Positions 6,360-14,709 of a stretch of 64,000 nucleotides of DNA are shown in pieces. Numbering within the stretch: position 1 is the stretch's first letter; every line of letters starts with the position of its first letter. Source of the stretch: JASLQO01 sp002327525 (GTDB lineage: Bacteria; Pseudomonadota; Gammaproteobacteria; Pseudomonadales; Azotimanducaceae); assembly GCA_030744435.1 (NCBI GenBank), contig JASLQO010000025.1:1-64000 (forward strand), in the 5' to 3' direction. A model generated the notes under the pieces. That model was not told the origin of the DNA, made no database searches, and saw only the letters and a list, made by a program, of their open reading frames with translations. A program made the translations under genes and the position numbers.

Positions 6360-8552
6360 TTACCGGGATCGATACTTCGCCTTCGCTTCGCGCCGCCGTG
6401 CGTGCAGTACGGGCTCCGTGTACCCGTTCGGCTGTGCCAGCCCCTGGAAAACGAGATCGCAGGCCGCCTGAAACGCGACGCTGTCATCGAAATCGGGTGC
6501 CATGTTGCGGTATTCAGCGTCATCCACGTTCTGTGTATCCACCACCCCAGCCATGCGCTTCATGGTCTCCATCACCTGCTCCCGAGAACAGATACCGTGA
6601 TGCAGCCAATTCGCAATGTGCTGACTCGAGATACGCAGCGTAGCGCGGTCTTCCATCAGCCCCACATCGCTGATGTCTGGCACCTTGGAACAGCCGACTC
6701 CGTGGTCGATCCAGCGTACCACGTAACCGAGTATTCCCTGTGCGTTGTTGTCGAGTTCGGCCTGCACTTCGTCAGCCGACAGGTTTTCGCCCGCCAGCAG
6801 GGGAATACGAAGAATCTCATCCACACTCGCCGGTGGGCGCTTCTCCAGTTCCACCTGCCTGGCCGCCACACTCACCCGATGGTAGTGCATCGCGTGCAGG
6901 CTCGCCGCCGTCGGCGAAGGCACCCAGGCTGTGTTGGCGCCCGCCCGAGGATGTCCGATCTTGGCCTCCATCATCTCGGCCATTTCGTCGGGCTTCGGCC
7001 ACATACCCTTACCGATCTGGGCGACACCGCGAAATCCGGTGGCGAGCCCCACGTCCACGTTGGAGTCTTCGTAGGCGACGATCCACGGCTGAGCTTTGAT
7101 CACTTCCTTGCGCTTGAAGGCACCGGCTTGCATGGATGTATGAATCTCGTCGCCGGTACGATCCAGAAATCCAGTGTTGATGAACACGATACGATCCCGT
7201 GCCGCATGGATACAGGCCTTGAGATTCACCGAAGTTCGCCGCTCCTCGTCCATCACACCGACCTTGAGCGTGTTCTTCGGCAGGCCCAGCACCTGCTCGA
7301 TGCGAGCGAACAGCTTCACGGTCAGGGCCACTTCCTCCGGTCCGTGCATTTTCGGTTTCACGATGTACACGCTGCCGGTTCGCGAATTGCAAAACATGCC
7401 ATTGCGCTGAAGATCGTGCATCGCGGCGATAGAGGTCATCATCGCATCCATGAAACCCTCTGGGGTTTCGTTGCCGTCGGCATCGAGGATAGCATCGGTG
7501 GTCATCAGGTGACCGACGTTACGCACCAGCATCAGACTACGCCCGCACAGCGTCAGCGGTTCACCGTTCTTGTCAGTGTATTCGCGGTCCGGATTCAAGC
7601 GCCGGGTGATGGTTCGACCTTCCTTTTCCATCACCTGCGCGAGGTCACCCTTCATGAGACCGAGCCAGTTGGCGTACACCTCGCACTTGTCCTCGGCATC
7701 CACCGCGGCCACCGAGTCCTCACAATCCTGGATGGTCGTGATGGCTGACTCGAGCACGACGTCCTTCACACCGGCCGGGTGCACGGCGCCCACGTTGTGC
7801 TCGCGATCGATCTGAATGTCGATGTGCAATCCGTTGTGTTTGAGCAGTATCGAGCGCGGATGTTCTTCATCCACGAAGCCCTCGAACTGATCGGGATCGA
7901 CGAGCCCCGTGCTGTTGCCATCGTCAAGGAGTGCACGCAGGCTCCTTTGCGCCCCCTCACCGATGGCGTATGCGATGACCTGCGCGTGGCTGGCGCCCTC
8001 GAGGGGCACGCAGGTATCGAGGAACGCCGCGGCGCGTTGCACGACCAGCTCACCCCGTGCAGGGTTGTACGAACCGCCTTTCTCGCGCCCCGGCTCTTCC
8101 GGAATGATGTCCGTGCCGTAAAGCGCGTCGTAAAGGCTGCCCCAGCGTGCGTTGGCGGCATTGAGCGCATATCGCGCGTTCTTCACGGGCACGACGAGCT
8201 GAGGTCCCGCTGTAATGGCGATCTCCTCGTCCACGTCCCGGGTCTGAATAGAAAAATCTACTGGTTCTTCAACGAGATAGCCTATCTCTTTGAGAAACGA
8301 CTTGTATTCGGCGGCATCGACTTCCTGTCCCTTGCGAGCCAGGTGCCACGCGTCGATTGTCTCCTGCAGTTCATCCCGACGCGCGAGCAGCGTACGATTC
8401 TCCGGACCCAGATCACTCACGATCGCGCCAAAACCCGCCCACATGGCGTCGATGTCCACACCGGTGCCAGGTACCAGTTCATCGCGTACTAGTGCCGCCA
8501 GCTCCGCGGCAACCTGCAAACCGCCGAGTGTTTCTCTGTCAGCATTCGTCAT
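6360..8552 (-). CDS. glcB: Malate synthase G
   Basis: The 730-residue enzyme condenses glyoxylate and acetyl-CoA to malate in the glyoxylate shunt. It is collinear with E. coli GlcB (723 residues): an N-terminal LVPGTGVDIDAMWAGF block, the alpha/beta clasp insert with NPARGELVVQRAA, core barrel segments IQDCEDSVAAVDAEDK and RSLMLVRNVGHLMT, and a C-terminal MAPDFDDSVAFQAA block with the catalytic Asp. The start at 8552 (MTNADRETLGG) is preferred over an upstream ATG at 8681 because homologues begin here. It is transcribed alone and divergently from the GST gene. No isocitrate lyase gene is in the window. Confidence 0.96.
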   Translation of the reverse strand: MTNADRETLGGLQVAAELAALVRDELVPGTGVDIDAMWAGFGAIVSDLGPENRTLLARRDELQETIDAWHLARKGQEVDAAEYKSFLKEIGYLVEEPVDFSIQTRDVDEEIAITAGPQLVVPVKNARYALNAANARWGSLYDALYGTDIIPEEPGREKGGSYNPARGELVVQRAAAFLDTCVPLEGASHAQVIAYAIGEGAQRSLRALLDDGNSTGLVDPDQFEGFVDEEHPRSILLKHNGLHIDIQIDREHNVGAVHPAGVKDVVLESAITTIQDCEDSVAAVDAEDKCEVYANWLGLMKGDLAQVMEKEGRTITRRLNPDREYTDKNGEPLTLCGRSLMLVRNVGHLMTTDAILDADGNETPEGFMDAMMTSIAAMHDLQRNGMFCNSRTGSVYIVKPKMHGPEEVALTVKLFARIEQVLGLPKNTLKVGVMDEERRTSVNLKACIHAARDRIVFINTGFLDRTGDEIHTSMQAGAFKRKEVIKAQPWIVAYEDSNVDVGLATGFRGVAQIGKGMWPKPDEMAEMMEAKIGHPRAGANTAWVPSPTAASLHAMHYHRVSVAARQVELEKRPPASVDEILRIPLLAGENLSADEVQAELDNNAQGILGYVVRWIDHGVGCSKVPDISDVGLMEDRATLRISSQHIANWLHHGICSREQVMETMKRMAGVVDTQNVDDAEYRNMAPDFDDSVAFQAACDLVFQGLAQPNGYTEPVLHARRREAKAKYRSR

Positions 8553-8683
8553 GACCTCATCCTGTCCCGAGCGAAAAAGCTGGCAAGTATACCCCAGCCA
8601 CCGCGGGTTTGATCCGGGACGGCCGGGCCACCTTCCCTTTACCGACCGCTGGGGGTAGTTTCTCGAATCAGGAGGAAGCATAA

Positions 8684-9292
8684 ATGATCCGTATCTACCA
8701 TGCGCCCCTGATGCGCAGTATTCGAATCATCTGGCTGGCCGAGGAACTGGGCCTGCCATACGAGGTGATCACGGTCGAATCCCAACGGCGCACCAGTGAT
8801 GCCTGGAAGGCCATGCACCCGCAGGGCAAGCTGCCGGTGATGGAGGACGGGGATTTGAGGATGATCGAATCGTGCGCCATGATGCAGTACCTGCTCGACC
8901 GCTATGGCCGCGGGGCTCTACAACCCTCACCCGGCACTCCTGAAGCGGCGCACTATCTGCAGTGGTGCTGGTTCGCCGAATCGAGCTTCGCTCGACCCCT
9001 GGGCGACATGGCTCAGCACACCATCATACGCCCGGAGTCAGAGCGCCTGCCGGCGGTGGTGGAGGACGGGCGGGCACGTGCCGAAATCTGTCTGGGCGCG
9101 GTGGAGGCACACATGCGAGATAAGAGTTTCTTGCTCGGTGACGATTTCTCGGCAGCGGACATCGTGCTGGGCTGGACCCTGCACCTCGCGAGCGTGTTCG
9201 ATGTATTGACGGGCGAGAGTGCGCCGCTCACATACGCCTATTCGCAGCGTATCCATGCACGTCCCGCGGCACAGGCGGCCCTCAGTGCATGA
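8684..9292 (+). CDS. Glutathione S-transferase family protein
   Basis: The 202-residue cytosolic protein has a thioredoxin-fold N-terminal domain (IRIYHAPLMRSIRIIWLAEELG, then HPQGKLPVMEDGDLRMIESCAMMQYL with the Glu-Ser pair that contacts glutathione) and an all-helical C-terminal domain with the FSAADIVLGWTLHLA N-cap motif. The catalytic Ser or Cys position falls at the MRS of the first motif. AGGAGGAAG precedes the ATG. Its stop overlaps the next start (ATGA at 9289-9292). The substrate is unknown. Confidence 0.9.
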   Translation: MIRIYHAPLMRSIRIIWLAEELGLPYEVITVESQRRTSDAWKAMHPQGKLPVMEDGDLRMIESCAMMQYLLDRYGRGALQPSPGTPEAAHYLQWCWFAESSFARPLGDMAQHTIIRPESERLPAVVEDGRARAEICLGAVEAHMRDKSFLLGDDFSAADIVLGWTLHLASVFDVLTGESAPLTYAYSQRIHARPAAQAALSA

Positions 9293-10242
9293 GCATTCGA
9301 CTCACCACCTTCATGGTATGCCTGACGCTCGCCTCAGCTGCAGTCGCCGAGAAGTTCACCAACGCAGATTTCAACAGTGCGTACCGTTCCTATCAACGGC
9401 TGATGGAGGCCCAGCGTTACGAGGATGCAGAGGCGTCGGCCAGGGATGCGGCAGTCATCGGCGCGCAGTTGTTCGGTCCCCGCGATCCGCGCACCGCGGC
9501 ACTCACCTACAACCACGGTGAGCTGCAGCGTGTGAACGGCCACCATGCAGCGGCCCTGGTGACGCTCGGCCTGGCGCTAAAACGCTACCAAGCAGCCATG
9601 GGCGAGGATGCGCTGGATCTGGTCGATCCATTGATGGCGCTCGGCGAAGTTCGTATCGTTCAGGGCTCCACCGATACGTCGCACTTCGATCGCGCCATTG
9701 CGCTGGCCCGTCGTCACGGTGAGCTTGAGCTGATGGCTGGTCTCAGTGCCTCGGCCGGCGGTCTGCTCGCACGCGCCGGTCTCGCCGCGGCGGCGATCCC
9801 CTACCTTGGCACCGCGGTCGAAACCATGCAGTCCCTGCCGGGCGATCAGCCATTGCTGAGACCAACGCGCGTGCTCCTGTATCAATCTGCCCTGACCACT
9901 GGCGCTGCCAATGCACAGGCGCTTTGCGCCGCACTCGGAACAGAGGGTCCCTGGCATCCCGGCGACGATGCCACCCTGCTGTACAGAACCGCCGTCCTCT
10001 ATCCGGACAGCGCACGGGAACGCGGTGTGGAGGGTTATGTGACCCTGGAATTCTCCATAGCGCCCGATTGCTCAGCCCGCGATATAGAAGTGGTCGACTC
10101 CGCCGGCTCCCTGTCCTTCCATCGGGCAGCAAAACTCGCGCTACGGGAATGGCGATTCGCCCCCGAAATCAGAAACGGCACACTCACCCCGTCCGTGAGA
10201 GTACGCACACGCGTCAATTTTGACGCCGATGCGCTGCGCTGA
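9289..10242 (+). CDS. Exported TPR-like protein with TonB C-terminal domain
   Basis: The 317-residue protein has a cleavable signal peptide (about 1-20, ending AAVA before EKFTNADF), a central helical region with tetratricopeptide-like character (about 30-200), and a C-terminal TonB-type domain (about 230-312: YPDSARERGVEGYVTLEFSI, then FHRAAKLALREWRFAP). No N-terminal membrane anchor typical of TonB is present, so energy transduction is unlikely and a periplasmic role is inferred. It is translationally coupled to the GST gene by a four-base overlap. Confidence 0.75.
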   Translation: MSIRLTTFMVCLTLASAAVAEKFTNADFNSAYRSYQRLMEAQRYEDAEASARDAAVIGAQLFGPRDPRTAALTYNHGELQRVNGHHAAALVTLGLALKRYQAAMGEDALDLVDPLMALGEVRIVQGSTDTSHFDRAIALARRHGELELMAGLSASAGGLLARAGLAAAAIPYLGTAVETMQSLPGDQPLLRPTRVLLYQSALTTGAANAQALCAALGTEGPWHPGDDATLLYRTAVLYPDSARERGVEGYVTLEFSIAPDCSARDIEVVDSAGSLSFHRAAKLALREWRFAPEIRNGTLTPSVRVRTRVNFDADALR

Positions 10243-10335
10243 CCTGCGTGCTTCGTCGTGAGGCACGTGTTGGACACACGCTCCGAAGCCGGTATAAAGC
10301 ACATCACGCATAACGGTCACTGGGAGGAGGACGAC

Positions 10336-10719
10336 ATGACGAGCCTGCTCGCGCACATACGTATACGCAAGGGTACCGAGGAACGCTGGGAAGCGACCAT
10401 CCGGGAACAGGTGGACAGAACGCTCGCCAACGAGACCGAAGTCATCCGCTACAAGTACTGGAAGGGGCAGGCGCCTCTCACCTACTACGCCCTGTCGTTC
10501 ACGAGCAAGCTCGCGTTCTTCGAACACCAGGATGCCGACTATCACCGCACCCCAATGCTCGCTGAACTCACCGACAACATCCGTCTCGAGTTCCTGGATC
10601 CGGTAGAGGGCACTTCACCGCTACCGCACACCGAAGATCCACCGCTGCCGGAGGACGCAGAACCGGACATCACCGAATGGGAAACGCTAACACCGATCCG
10701 AATGGCCCCTTGGTGGTGA
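10336..10719 (+). CDS. Antibiotic biosynthesis monooxygenase (ABM)-domain-like protein, first of a pair
   Basis: The start at 10336 (MTSLLAHIRIRKG) is preferred over an in-frame ATG at 10258 because GGGAGGAGG lies seven bases upstream. The 127-residue protein has the small alpha-beta dimeric barrel pattern (HIRIRKGTEERWEATI, then YYALSFTSKLAFFEHQDADYH) and a proline-rich acidic tail. It is followed by a second ABM protein. Such proteins include heme- or quinone-modifying monooxygenases, but many have no known activity. Confidence 0.65.
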   Translation: MTSLLAHIRIRKGTEERWEATIREQVDRTLANETEVIRYKYWKGQAPLTYYALSFTSKLAFFEHQDADYHRTPMLAELTDNIRLEFLDPVEGTSPLPHTEDPPLPEDAEPDITEWETLTPIRMAPWW

Positions 10720-10766
10720 GGTCGGAAATAACCACGCGACAAGTCAAACCAAACCTGGAGAAGCAC

Positions 10767-11123
10767 ATGCCCACCCGCATCATCATCTCGGGCACGATCG
10801 ACCTGCCCCCCGAGAATCTCGACGCCGCACTCGCAGCCGGGAAACCGCTCATCGAGGGCGCGCTGACCGAACCCGGCTGTCTGGACTACGACTGGTGTCC
10901 CGAACCACTTACTCCGGGCCGCATTCGTGTGTTCGAGCGCTGGGAGTCCGAACAGGCACTGGCGGCGCATTTCCAGTGCGACTGGTATCTGAAGATGCGC
11001 GACACGATCGGCTCGTTCGGGCTGATCGCCGCGGATACCAAGAAATACCGCGTCGACCTCGAAGAGCCCGTCTATGATGAGACATTTACCCCGCGGGCCG
11101 ATTTCTTCACCGCCGAAGATTGA
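10767..11123 (+). CDS. Antibiotic biosynthesis monooxygenase (ABM)-domain protein, second of a pair
   Basis: The start at 10767 (MPTRIIISGTIDLP) has CTGGAG six bases upstream; an earlier in-frame ATG at 10677 lies inside the preceding gene. The 118-residue protein is a standard ABM domain: TEPGCLDYDWCPEP, then IRVFERWESEQALAAHF. The gap to its upstream neighbour is 47 bp, suggesting one transcript. Function beyond the fold is unknown. Confidence 0.8.
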   Translation: MPTRIIISGTIDLPPENLDAALAAGKPLIEGALTEPGCLDYDWCPEPLTPGRIRVFERWESEQALAAHFQCDWYLKMRDTIGSFGLIAADTKKYRVDLEEPVYDETFTPRADFFTAED

Positions 11124-11200
11124 CGCGGTGACCGACCTCGGGCGCTTTCACGAACTCACAATCCGCGATGCGTCACCATACACCCAGATCGCCCGGGTAG

Positions 11201-11221
11201 GCGCCCTGAACACGAGGGCGC
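11201..11221. terminator. Hairpin between convergent genes, possible bidirectional terminator
   Basis: GCGCCCT (11201-11207) and AGGGCGC (11215-11221) form a perfect seven-base stem with a seven-base loop. It lies between the convergent ends at 11123 (+) and 11226 (-). No clear T-run follows on either strand, so termination would be weak or Rho-assisted. Confidence 0.45.
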
Positions 11222-11225
11222 GAGG

Positions 11226-12191
11226 TCATTTTCCAGCCAGACGATCGACCACCGGGGCAAAGGCCTCCATCGCATCGTAGCCCACGGTGAAGTATGAAAC
11301 GCCGTACAGTTTGCGACGGCGCGTAATCTCGTCACAGACCGCATCCACACTACCGAAGAGCGCATGGGGATGTCGCAACATGTCGTCTTGCGTGTACCCG
11401 AACATGTCACAGAAGCCCTTTACCACGGGAGCGGGATCGTCCATGACAAAAGCGAAGTAGACGCCGATTTCTATCTCGATATCACCGAAGCGTTCTCCTG
11501 CGCCCTCGCGGATCCAACCGACTTTCTCCTCGGTGAGCGCTTCATCCGAGCTGCGAACACCATCGGCACCGATGACACCCGCTCGGTTGTTGAAATTGAG
11601 ACTCGCGATGTCCGCCTCACGCCCGGCCAAGCGCAGCACTCGTGGGCTGCCACCGCCAATCATCAGCGGCGGTTTCGATACAGGTTTCGGCACACCCTCG
11701 AAATCGCGCCACTGGATAGTGTCGTTGGAAACATTGACATATCCCTCTCCCGAGAACGCCCGGATACCGGCAATCACATCCTCGAGACGGTCGATGCGCA
11801 CACGCGGTTCGTCAAAAGACAGTCCGATGGCGTTGTATTCCTCCACCAGCCACCCGGCGCCAAGACCCAGCTCCAGGCGGCCGCCCGAAAGCATATCGAT
11901 GGTCATGGCCGACTTCGCCAGCACCACGGGATCGTAGTAGTCGATGCACAGCACACGGCTGCCGATACGAATGTGGCTGGTCACAGCCGCCGCATAGGCC
12001 ATAGCGGGAATCGCCGCCACGTCCTGAACCGGATGGTTGGTCTTCTCGAGCGCCGGTCCCGGGCCGAGAATGTGATCGGCCAGCGAAAAAGTGGAATAAC
12101 CCAGCGCCTCCGCGCGCTGCGCCTTCCCCGCCCAGTCCACGCCCGAGGAGGCGTTGAAACACTGCACGCCGAAACGAAAGGGCTTGCTCAT
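11226..12191 (-). CDS. Luciferase-like monooxygenase (LLM class, F420- or FMN-dependent oxidoreductase)
   Basis: The 321-residue TIM-barrel protein has FRFGVQCFNASSGVDWAGKA at the N terminus, DVAAIPAMAYAAAVTSHIRIGS, the SGGRLELGLGAGW motif and PLMIGGGSPRVLRLAGREAD. This fits the TIGR03621-like branch often described as F420-dependent, although gammaproteobacteria usually use FMN, so the cofactor is open. Its ATG overlaps the stop of the GNAT gene (ATGA, 12188-12191). It is the last gene of the four-gene overlapping chain. Confidence 0.85.
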   Translation of the reverse strand: MSKPFRFGVQCFNASSGVDWAGKAQRAEALGYSTFSLADHILGPGPALEKTNHPVQDVAAIPAMAYAAAVTSHIRIGSRVLCIDYYDPVVLAKSAMTIDMLSGGRLELGLGAGWLVEEYNAIGLSFDEPRVRIDRLEDVIAGIRAFSGEGYVNVSNDTIQWRDFEGVPKPVSKPPLMIGGGSPRVLRLAGREADIASLNFNNRAGVIGADGVRSSDEALTEEKVGWIREGAGERFGDIEIEIGVYFAFVMDDPAPVVKGFCDMFGYTQDDMLRHPHALFGSVDAVCDEITRRRKLYGVSYFTVGYDAMEAFAPVVDRLAGK

Positions 12192-12664
12192 GATCCATCT
12201 CCATCAACGCGCCGGGCACAGTAAGCGATGGCCCGCCGCTGAAACCCAACGTAGTAGGGCTCGAAGCCCAGGGCACGCCAGAATGCCTGCCCTCCGGGAT
12301 TGCTCTCATAGGCCTTGAGCAGAATCGACCGCCCGCGGATGATTTCCTCCGTAAAGAGCCGAATCATCCCACGCCCCACTCCGCGCCCGCGGCACGTACG
12401 GTCGACGAAAAACCGGCGCAGGTAGACGCCGCCCTCACCTTGCGGATCGGGGTCCGTGGCCCGGTACCGGTAGATGGCATAGCCCACATCCCGTCCCGAT
12501 TCCGTGAAGACCACTGAATGGCAGACGCCAGCCAACCAGCGCCGCATGCGCTCGCGGATCGCCACAAATGCCATTACTTCAGCACCCTCGTCTTCCTGCA
12601 GGTGAAGGTTCCACAGGCTGAGCCTGTCTGGATCATCCATCCCGCTCCGGCGCCAGGCGATCAT
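12188..12664 (-). CDS. GNAT-family N-acetyltransferase
   Basis: The 158-residue protein has GNAT motif A (LRRFFVDRTCRGRGVGRGMI, with the R-G-R-G-V-G pyrophosphate-binding loop of acetyl-CoA at about 93-98) and motif B (SNPGGQAFWRALGFEPYY). The acceptor substrate is unknown. Its ATG overlaps the DUF6404 stop by four bases and its stop overlaps the LLM start by four bases, so the three genes are very likely translated in a coupled way. Confidence 0.88.
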   Translation of the reverse strand: MIAWRRSGMDDPDRLSLWNLHLQEDEGAEVMAFVAIRERMRRWLAGVCHSVVFTESGRDVGYAIYRYRATDPDPQGEGGVYLRRFFVDRTCRGRGVGRGMIRLFTEEIIRGRSILLKAYESNPGGQAFWRALGFEPYYVGFQRRAIAYCARRVDGDGS

Positions 12665-13026
12665 CCCGACAGCTCATCCCACGGGGTGAGTCCGTGGGTA
12701 CGGGCACCGCGCCGATAGTAGCTGCCCATGATGAGACCAAAGACAAGGCCACCCGCAAGCCCTGTGGCGACCGCTCTCACACCGGGCACCCCCTCCCCCG
12801 ACCACACCAGCAACCACATCAGCACCCCCCATACCGGCGCAAACCAGGTCCCGCTGATCAGTACGTTCTGAAGCATCGGGCAATAGTGTGGCGGTGGGCG
12901 CTCGAAGCCGAAACGCAATATCAGACCATAAATGACTGGCAGGTAGCTGCTACGCGCGATCCCGGCATCCTCGAGCTCCTGGAACGCTCGGCTGAGGCGT
13001 CTCTTGAAGGCCATGTTCTGTTTCAC
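12661..13026 (-). CDS. DUF6404-family small membrane protein
   Basis: The 121-residue protein resembles DUF6404: an N-terminal soluble part (FKRRLSRAFQELEDAGIARSSYLPVIYGLILRFG) followed by two membrane helices (about 52-70 and 83-103). Initiation is at GTG (13026), with GGAGG seven bases upstream; this GTG shares four bases with the stop of the NUDIX gene (GTGA). The biochemical role of the family is unknown. Confidence 0.7.
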   Translation of the reverse strand: MKQNMAFKRRLSRAFQELEDAGIARSSYLPVIYGLILRFGFERPPPHYCPMLQNVLISGTWFAPVWGVLMWLLVWSGEGVPGVRAVATGLAGGLVFGLIMGSYYRRGARTHGLTPWDELSG

Positions 13027-13460
13027 GGCACCGCCTCCCCGGCCTCGTTTTCTTCGTCCCAGCCAAACTCCGAGTAGCGCTCACCGGCGAATCCGCGACA
13101 CAACGCCTCACGAACGTAGGCGATGGTGTTTTTCGGCAGGCGCTCGGTCCGGAACCAGCCCATGTGATCACACTTGTCCGGTTCGCTGTTCCAGGCATCC
13201 CCACGCCAACGCTCGGTGATGAAGAAAAAGGACAGGCGCTCTTGTTCACATTTGCGGTGCATGATGTGAAACAGTTGCATGTCACCCGGCGCCACATCGA
13301 GCCCGGCTGCTTCGAGCGCCTCGAGCGACATCACCTGGCGAATGGCCTCGTCTCCATCGACGTGACCCGCGACCAGACTGTAGTTGCCGTCCTCGTATTC
13401 TGTGTTGAAACGTCTGAGCATCAACAGCTCATCGCCTCGCCACGAGATGTGCTTGCGCAA
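13023..13460 (-). CDS. NUDIX hydrolase, 5' end disrupted by a probable frameshift
   Basis: The reading frame gives 145 residues from a TTG at 13460 with the NUDIX region GHVDGDEAIRQVMSLEALEA; the box deviates from GX5EX7REUXEEXGU at two positions (R to L, second E of EE to A). The apparent N terminus lacks the usual first beta strand. An ATG at 13479, with an excellent GGGAGGAGG site, opens another frame reading MSRFKAIAQAHLVARR, which supplies exactly the missing strand but hits TGA at 13431-13429. Skipping one base joins the two. The gene is therefore frameshifted or a sequence error is present. It heads the overlapping chain with DUF6404, GNAT and LLM. Confidence 0.7.
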   Translation of the reverse strand: MRKHISWRGDELLMLRRFNTEYEDGNYSLVAGHVDGDEAIRQVMSLEALEAAGLDVAPGDMQLFHIMHRKCEQERLSFFFITERWRGDAWNSEPDKCDHMGWFRTERLPKNTIAYVREALCRGFAGERYSEFGWDEENEAGEAVP

Positions 13461-13798
13461 TTGCCTTGAATCGGCTCATGTCCTCCTCCCTGGAAGTAAG
13501 GTTTACCGGAACCGGAATGCAGGAGCAAGCATTTCGCTATAACGAGACTGACTGCCACACCGGCGAGCGCGGCCCCAGCGAAGGCAATTGCCCAGGAATA
13601 CCACTGCGCGGCGACACCGATCATCATGAACAATACGACTCCGGATACCTCCTCGCCCATACCTACCACCGAGGTCCCGGTTGTATGCGCAGGCTGTTCG
13701 ACATACGTCCAGTTGACACCCGGCATCTGATCGAATAGCCGGAAGAATGCCTCACACTCGAATGGCTGGCCTTTCGTCACCAACAGAACCTCTTTCAC
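13421..13798 (-). pseudogene. Chimeric fragment: ThuA-like N terminus joined to an unrelated membrane segment
   Basis: A GTG at 13798 opens a 125-codon frame. Residues 1-37 (KEVLLVTKGQPFECEAFFRL, then MPGVNWTYVEQPA) match the start of ThuA-like proteins. From about residue 45 the sequence becomes two hydrophobic helices (VSGVVLFMMIGVAAQWYSWA, then AIAFAGAALAGVAVSLVIAK) that do not belong to that fold. The end overlaps the NUDIX start. The simplest reading is a deletion junction between a thuA-like gene and a membrane protein gene. Both ancestors are incomplete. Confidence 0.45.
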
Positions 13799-13906
13799 GG
13801 ATCGTCTGTCCCCCGCTTGTCCCTGTGCATCGCTGTGACCCGAGCTTGCTCCAACTCACCGACCAGTCATGCCATGTTTCTGCGACATCGTAGCGATTCA
13901 ACCACC

Positions 13907-14551
13907 ATGGCTTCCACCTCGGCTTTACCGGCCAAAACATGGCGGTAGACCAAGAGCGAACTCACTCGTCAGGCAATTCTCGACGCTGGCGTGGAGTGTT
14001 TCTGCGAACTCGGCTACGCAAGTACGACCACCGAGAACATCTCGACCAGGGCCGGCGTCTCGCGAGGCGCAATGCTGCACCACTTTCCTACCCGCTTCGA
14101 CCTCATCAAGGCGGCGGTCCCGTATCTCAATCATAAACGTCTCGAGATGTTCGCTACACGGGGTGAAGAGGTAAACCGGGATGCTGAATACACCCGGGTG
14201 GGGGAAGGCATCGACGTGTACTGGGCGCAACTGCAAACGCCGGTGTTAGTAGTGTTCCACGAGCTTCTGGTAGCTGCGCGCACCGACAGGCGGCTCGAAA
14301 AGGTGCTGCTGCCGGAACTCGAAGAATTCAACACCCGTTTCTACAAGGCTTAGAAGAATCTGTTCCCCGACCTGGCATTGTCCGAGGCGTTCGATCGTGC
14401 CAATCTGCTGATCATGTACCTGCTGGAAGGTATGGCTGTTGCCAACATGCTCAACGAACCCAGGCTAGCAGTACAGAAGATGACGTCCTGGCTCAAGCGC
14501 GAGCTCAGACGCAGCTTTCAGGATGTACTCAGGCACGAAAAGCGTAGCTGA
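13907..14551 (+). pseudogene. TetR/AcrR-family regulator interrupted by two in-frame TAG codons
   Basis: From ATG 13907 one uninterrupted frame runs to TGA 14549-14551 except for TAG at 13946-13948 and TAG at 14351-14353. Between them is a normal TetR DNA-binding domain (TKSELTRQAILDAGVECFCE, then TTENISTRAGVSRGAMLHHF) and ligand domain; after the second TAG the frame continues with a plausible C-terminal helix (NLFPDLALSEAFDRANLLIM, then YLLEGMAVANML). Read through, it would be about 214 residues, the usual family size. Both stops could arise from CAG by one C-to-T change. A GTG at 13991 could start a shortened product lacking the first helix. Probably inactive. Confidence 0.75.
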
Positions 14552-14709
14552 AACGCTCGCCCATCGGGGCGCCAGTTACGGAAGAAAGCGGGGATGCCGG
14601 TCGTGCAACCAATCAAGACCGTTGGTTAGAATGTAGCTGCCAAAACCGCAACAGCTGAACGCAGTGCAGCGTTTGGCTGGCGATCACTCTCTGCACCCGA
14701 GGTAGCAGC

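Noticed and set aside
6357..7748. A 463-codon open frame on the plus strand opposite glcB
   Set aside because: It is fully antisense to malate synthase G, has no homology pattern and has a His-rich composition typical of a shadow frame.
13023..13479. Programmed +1 frameshift in the NUDIX gene
   Set aside because: No slippery sequence or known frameshift signal is present at the junction, and decay is common in the window.
13907..14551. Amber-codon suppression as a normal feature of this genome
   Set aside because: Many intact genes end in TAG (for example 15675, 18145, 24776, 36130, 53106 and 60068), and no suppressor tRNA is seen; plain CAG-to-TAG decay is simpler.
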